Assembly: GCF_004564235.1 (NCBI RefSeq)
Contig: NZ_SOMN01000042.1
Location: forward strand, 1 to 43,477
Direction: 5' to 3'
From: Cohnella luojiensis
Lineage (GTDB): Bacteria; Bacillota; Bacilli; Paenibacillales; Paenibacillaceae
DNA length: 43,477 bases
The notes beneath the pieces are model-generated. The model saw nothing but the letters and a program-made list of their open reading frames with translations. It did no database searches and was not told the origin of the DNA. Of the stretch, positions 42,984 through 43,477 are shown piece after piece. Numbering within the stretch: the stretch's first letter is position 1; every line of letters begins with the position of its first letter. The position numbers and the translations under genes were made by a program.

Positions 42984-43477
42984 CTACACTTTCTCTTTGA
43001 CGGCTCTGCCGAACAACCCTTCCGGTTTGAAAATCAGGATCGTAATTAAGATAACGAATGCGACCACGTCTTTATACTCCCCGCCGAAATTGCCTCCCGT
43101 AATGATCCCGAGATTCGCAGCGGAGAACATTTCCAACACGCCGATAAAAAGTCCTCCGAACATCGCTCCGCGAACGTTGCCGATTCCTCCAAGCACGGCC
43201 GCGGTAAAAGCTTTCAAGCCTAAAATAAAACCGATATAAGGATCAATCGTACCGTACTGTTGGGCGAATAATACGCCCGTACCGCCGCCCAATGCGGATC
43301 CGATAAAGAACGTCAACGCAATGACTTTGCTCACATTGATGGACATCAGTGAAGCCGTTTCGCGGTCCTGCGCAACGGCGCGCATAGCTACGCCCCATTT
43401 GGTGCGATTGATGAAGAGATCGAGTCCGATCATGAGCAATACGGCAACAGCAAGCACGATAATCGAGTTCATTTTCA
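42984..43477 (-). CDS. livH: Branched-chain amino acid ABC transporter, permease LivH (partial)
   Basis: The C-terminal part, about 164 residues, of a LivH permease; the 5' end is outside the window. TKWGVAMRAVAQDRETASLMSI is the cytoplasmic loop contacting the ATPase, and GLKAFTAAVLGGIGNVRGAMFGG is a family signature. Nine bases separate its stop from the livM ATG. The substrate-binding protein gene is expected further upstream, beyond the right edge. Confidence 0.93.
   Translation of the reverse strand, partial: KMNSIIVLAVAVLLMIGLDLFINRTKWGVAMRAVAQDRETASLMSINVSKVIALTFFIGSALGGGTGVLFAQQYGTIDPYIGFILGLKAFTAAVLGGIGNVRGAMFGGLFIGVLEMFSAANLGIITGGNFGGEYKDVVAFVILITILIFKPEGLFGRAVKEKV

Overview
The window comes from the chromosome of a spore-forming Firmicute, most likely of the Paenibacillaceae (Paenibacillus/Cohnella type). 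The evidence is two nutrient germinant receptor clusters, strong Bacillus-type Shine-Dalgarno sites (AAGGAG/GGAGG) before most genes, a CcpA-type cre site, and a secreted GH87 alpha-1,3-glucanase whose domain order is typical of Paenibacillus/Bacillus circulans mutanases. I see no rRNA, tRNA, CRISPR array or complete mobile element; only what looks like the tail of a transposase gene lies at the left edge.

Layout. 2-94: 3' tail of a gene, probably an IS630-type transposase. 353-4088 (-): germinant receptor operon gerA-gerC-gerB, whose gerA lacks an ordinary start codon. 4272-6564 (-): a TetR repressor followed by two short-chain dehydrogenases, with matching operators in front of the repressor and of the dehydrogenases. 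6693-10767: a second receptor set in which gerA-gerC-gerD run on the minus strand while gerB runs convergently on the plus strand and overlaps gerD by 12 bp. 10904-14362 (-): a TetR gene and the genes NIPSNAP - FrnE/DsbA-like - WrbA-like - SDR - tautomerase, which look like a quinone/aromatic-electrophile detoxification operon; a 19-bp operator occurs at both promoters.

14480-20187 (-): a compact pentose phosphate operon zwf-tkt-tal-gnd, divergent from a LysR regulator (20300-21178) whose start codon lies inside a LysR-type box. 21215-25700 (-): two DUF4386 membrane proteins and a 920-aa MalT-like LuxR regulator of different base composition with an internal 138-bp tandem duplication. 25753-29045 (-): a LysR regulator followed by metE, with a large dyad between them where many Firmicutes have an S-box riboswitch. 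29166-33134 (-): the multidomain GH87 alpha-1,3-glucanase with a 32-unit hexanucleotide repeat coding its Thr-Pro linker, and a leader carrying a cre site. 33438-33893: a GNAT acetyltransferase. 34103-36130 (+): a CPA1/NhaP Na+/H+ antiporter gene broken by one in-frame TAG. 36142-40202: a TVP38-type membrane protein, a YraQ/DUF318 permease, an aldo/keto reductase and an EmrE-type drug/metabolite transporter, the last translationally coupled to 40202-43477 (-), a branched-chain amino acid ABC transporter (livH partial, livM, livG, livF).

The most striking points are the convergent split germinant receptor with a D subunit, the non-canonical start of the first gerA, two self-contained TetR circuits with operators inside promoter spacers, a shared ATAG-N7-CTAT box at the pentose phosphate and metE loci, two regulator genes with leaderless-mRNA geometry, and the nonsense codon in the antiporter. 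I do not see a clearly new defence or mobile system here. All assignments rest on reading the sequence and family knowledge; no database search was run.
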